This document shows, piece after piece, positions 63,785-64,000 of a DNA stretch of 64,000 nt. Positions within the stretch are counted from its first letter, which is position 1, and each line of letters opens with the position of its first letter. The notes below the pieces were generated by a model that saw only the letters and a program-made list of their open reading frames with translations, was not told the origin of the DNA and searched no databases. Both the position numbers and the translations under genes were made by a program. The stretch is from assembly GCF_033807715.1 (NCBI RefSeq), contig NC_084587.1:21856017-21920016 (forward strand). Reading direction: 5' to 3'. The DNA comes from Cololabis saira. Its lineage: Eukaryota > Chordata > Actinopteri > Beloniformes > Belonidae.

Positions 63785-64000
63785 ATACATACATACATAC
63801 ATACATACATACATACATACATACATACATACATACATACATACATACATACATACATACATACATACATACATACATACATACATACATACATACATAC
63901 ATACATACATACATACATACATACATACATACATACATACATACATACATACATACATACATACATACATACATACATACATACATACATACATACATAC
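63785..64000. repeat. (ACAT)n microsatellite reaching the window edge
   Basis: About 215 bp of uninterrupted tetranucleotide; its true length is unknown because the window ends inside it. Confidence 0.97.

Noticed and set aside
63525..63998. Overlapping open frames of 75-152 codons of Ile-Tyr and Met-Tyr-Val-Cys repeats
   Set aside because: Products of the AT and ACAT microsatellites, with no complexity or conserved motif.
63785..64000. Regularly spaced repeats that might suggest a CRISPR array
   Set aside because: Pure tetranucleotide microsatellite without spacers, in a vertebrate intron.

Overview
The window is vertebrate genomic DNA, almost certainly from a ray-finned (teleost) fish. 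It is AT-rich and full of long microsatellites. It carries many repeat types that I recognise from teleost genomes: MITEs with TTA, TTAA or TA target sites, hAT fragments, Rex/L2-like LINE pieces and a tRNA-derived SINE. There is no operon structure, no rRNA or tRNA gene, no CRISPR array and no prokaryotic or viral gene.

The only host gene I can support is on the minus strand: inositol polyphosphate-4-phosphatase type II (inpp4b). Nine internal coding exons run from high to low coordinates (49518 down to 3771). They have canonical GT/AG boundaries, and all eight junctions keep one reading frame, giving 1352 coding nt (about 450 residues). They cover the stretch after the N-terminal C2 domain and the middle of the protein. 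The first exons (most of the C2 domain) lie beyond position 64000. The last exons, including the catalytic Cys-X5-Arg site, lie below position 1. The family protein converts PI(3,4)P2 to PI(3)P and so damps PI3K/Akt signalling. INPP4B is preferred over INPP4A because signature stretches such as [19 protein letters not shown] and DSIPHH match the B paralogue as I remember it.

The remaining ~97% is intron, and every transposon described lies in an intron. By region: 1-3770, downstream intron with a SINE and retroposon tails. 5369-12797, LINE reverse-transcriptase relic and a ~350-bp tandem repeat. 12976-20932, a palindromic mariner-type MITE. 21042-24492, a Harbinger-type MITE with a LINE tail inside it. 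24598-33774, a LINE interrupted by a hAT MITE with a perfect 8-bp duplication, a dead hAT transposase, and a MITE with a small ORF. 33906-40072, a second copy of that MITE. 40221-46877, a piggyBac-type MITE and a two-layer Harbinger/MITE nest. 49519-64000, a second Harbinger-type MITE and four long microsatellite tracts.

I found no convincing new biological system. The points most worth checking are a 9-residue tandem repeat inside a proline-rich insert of inpp4b, a (CT)n microsatellite serving as the polypyrimidine tract of one exon, the small ORF plus TGACGTAA array in a two-copy MITE, and two long palindromes.
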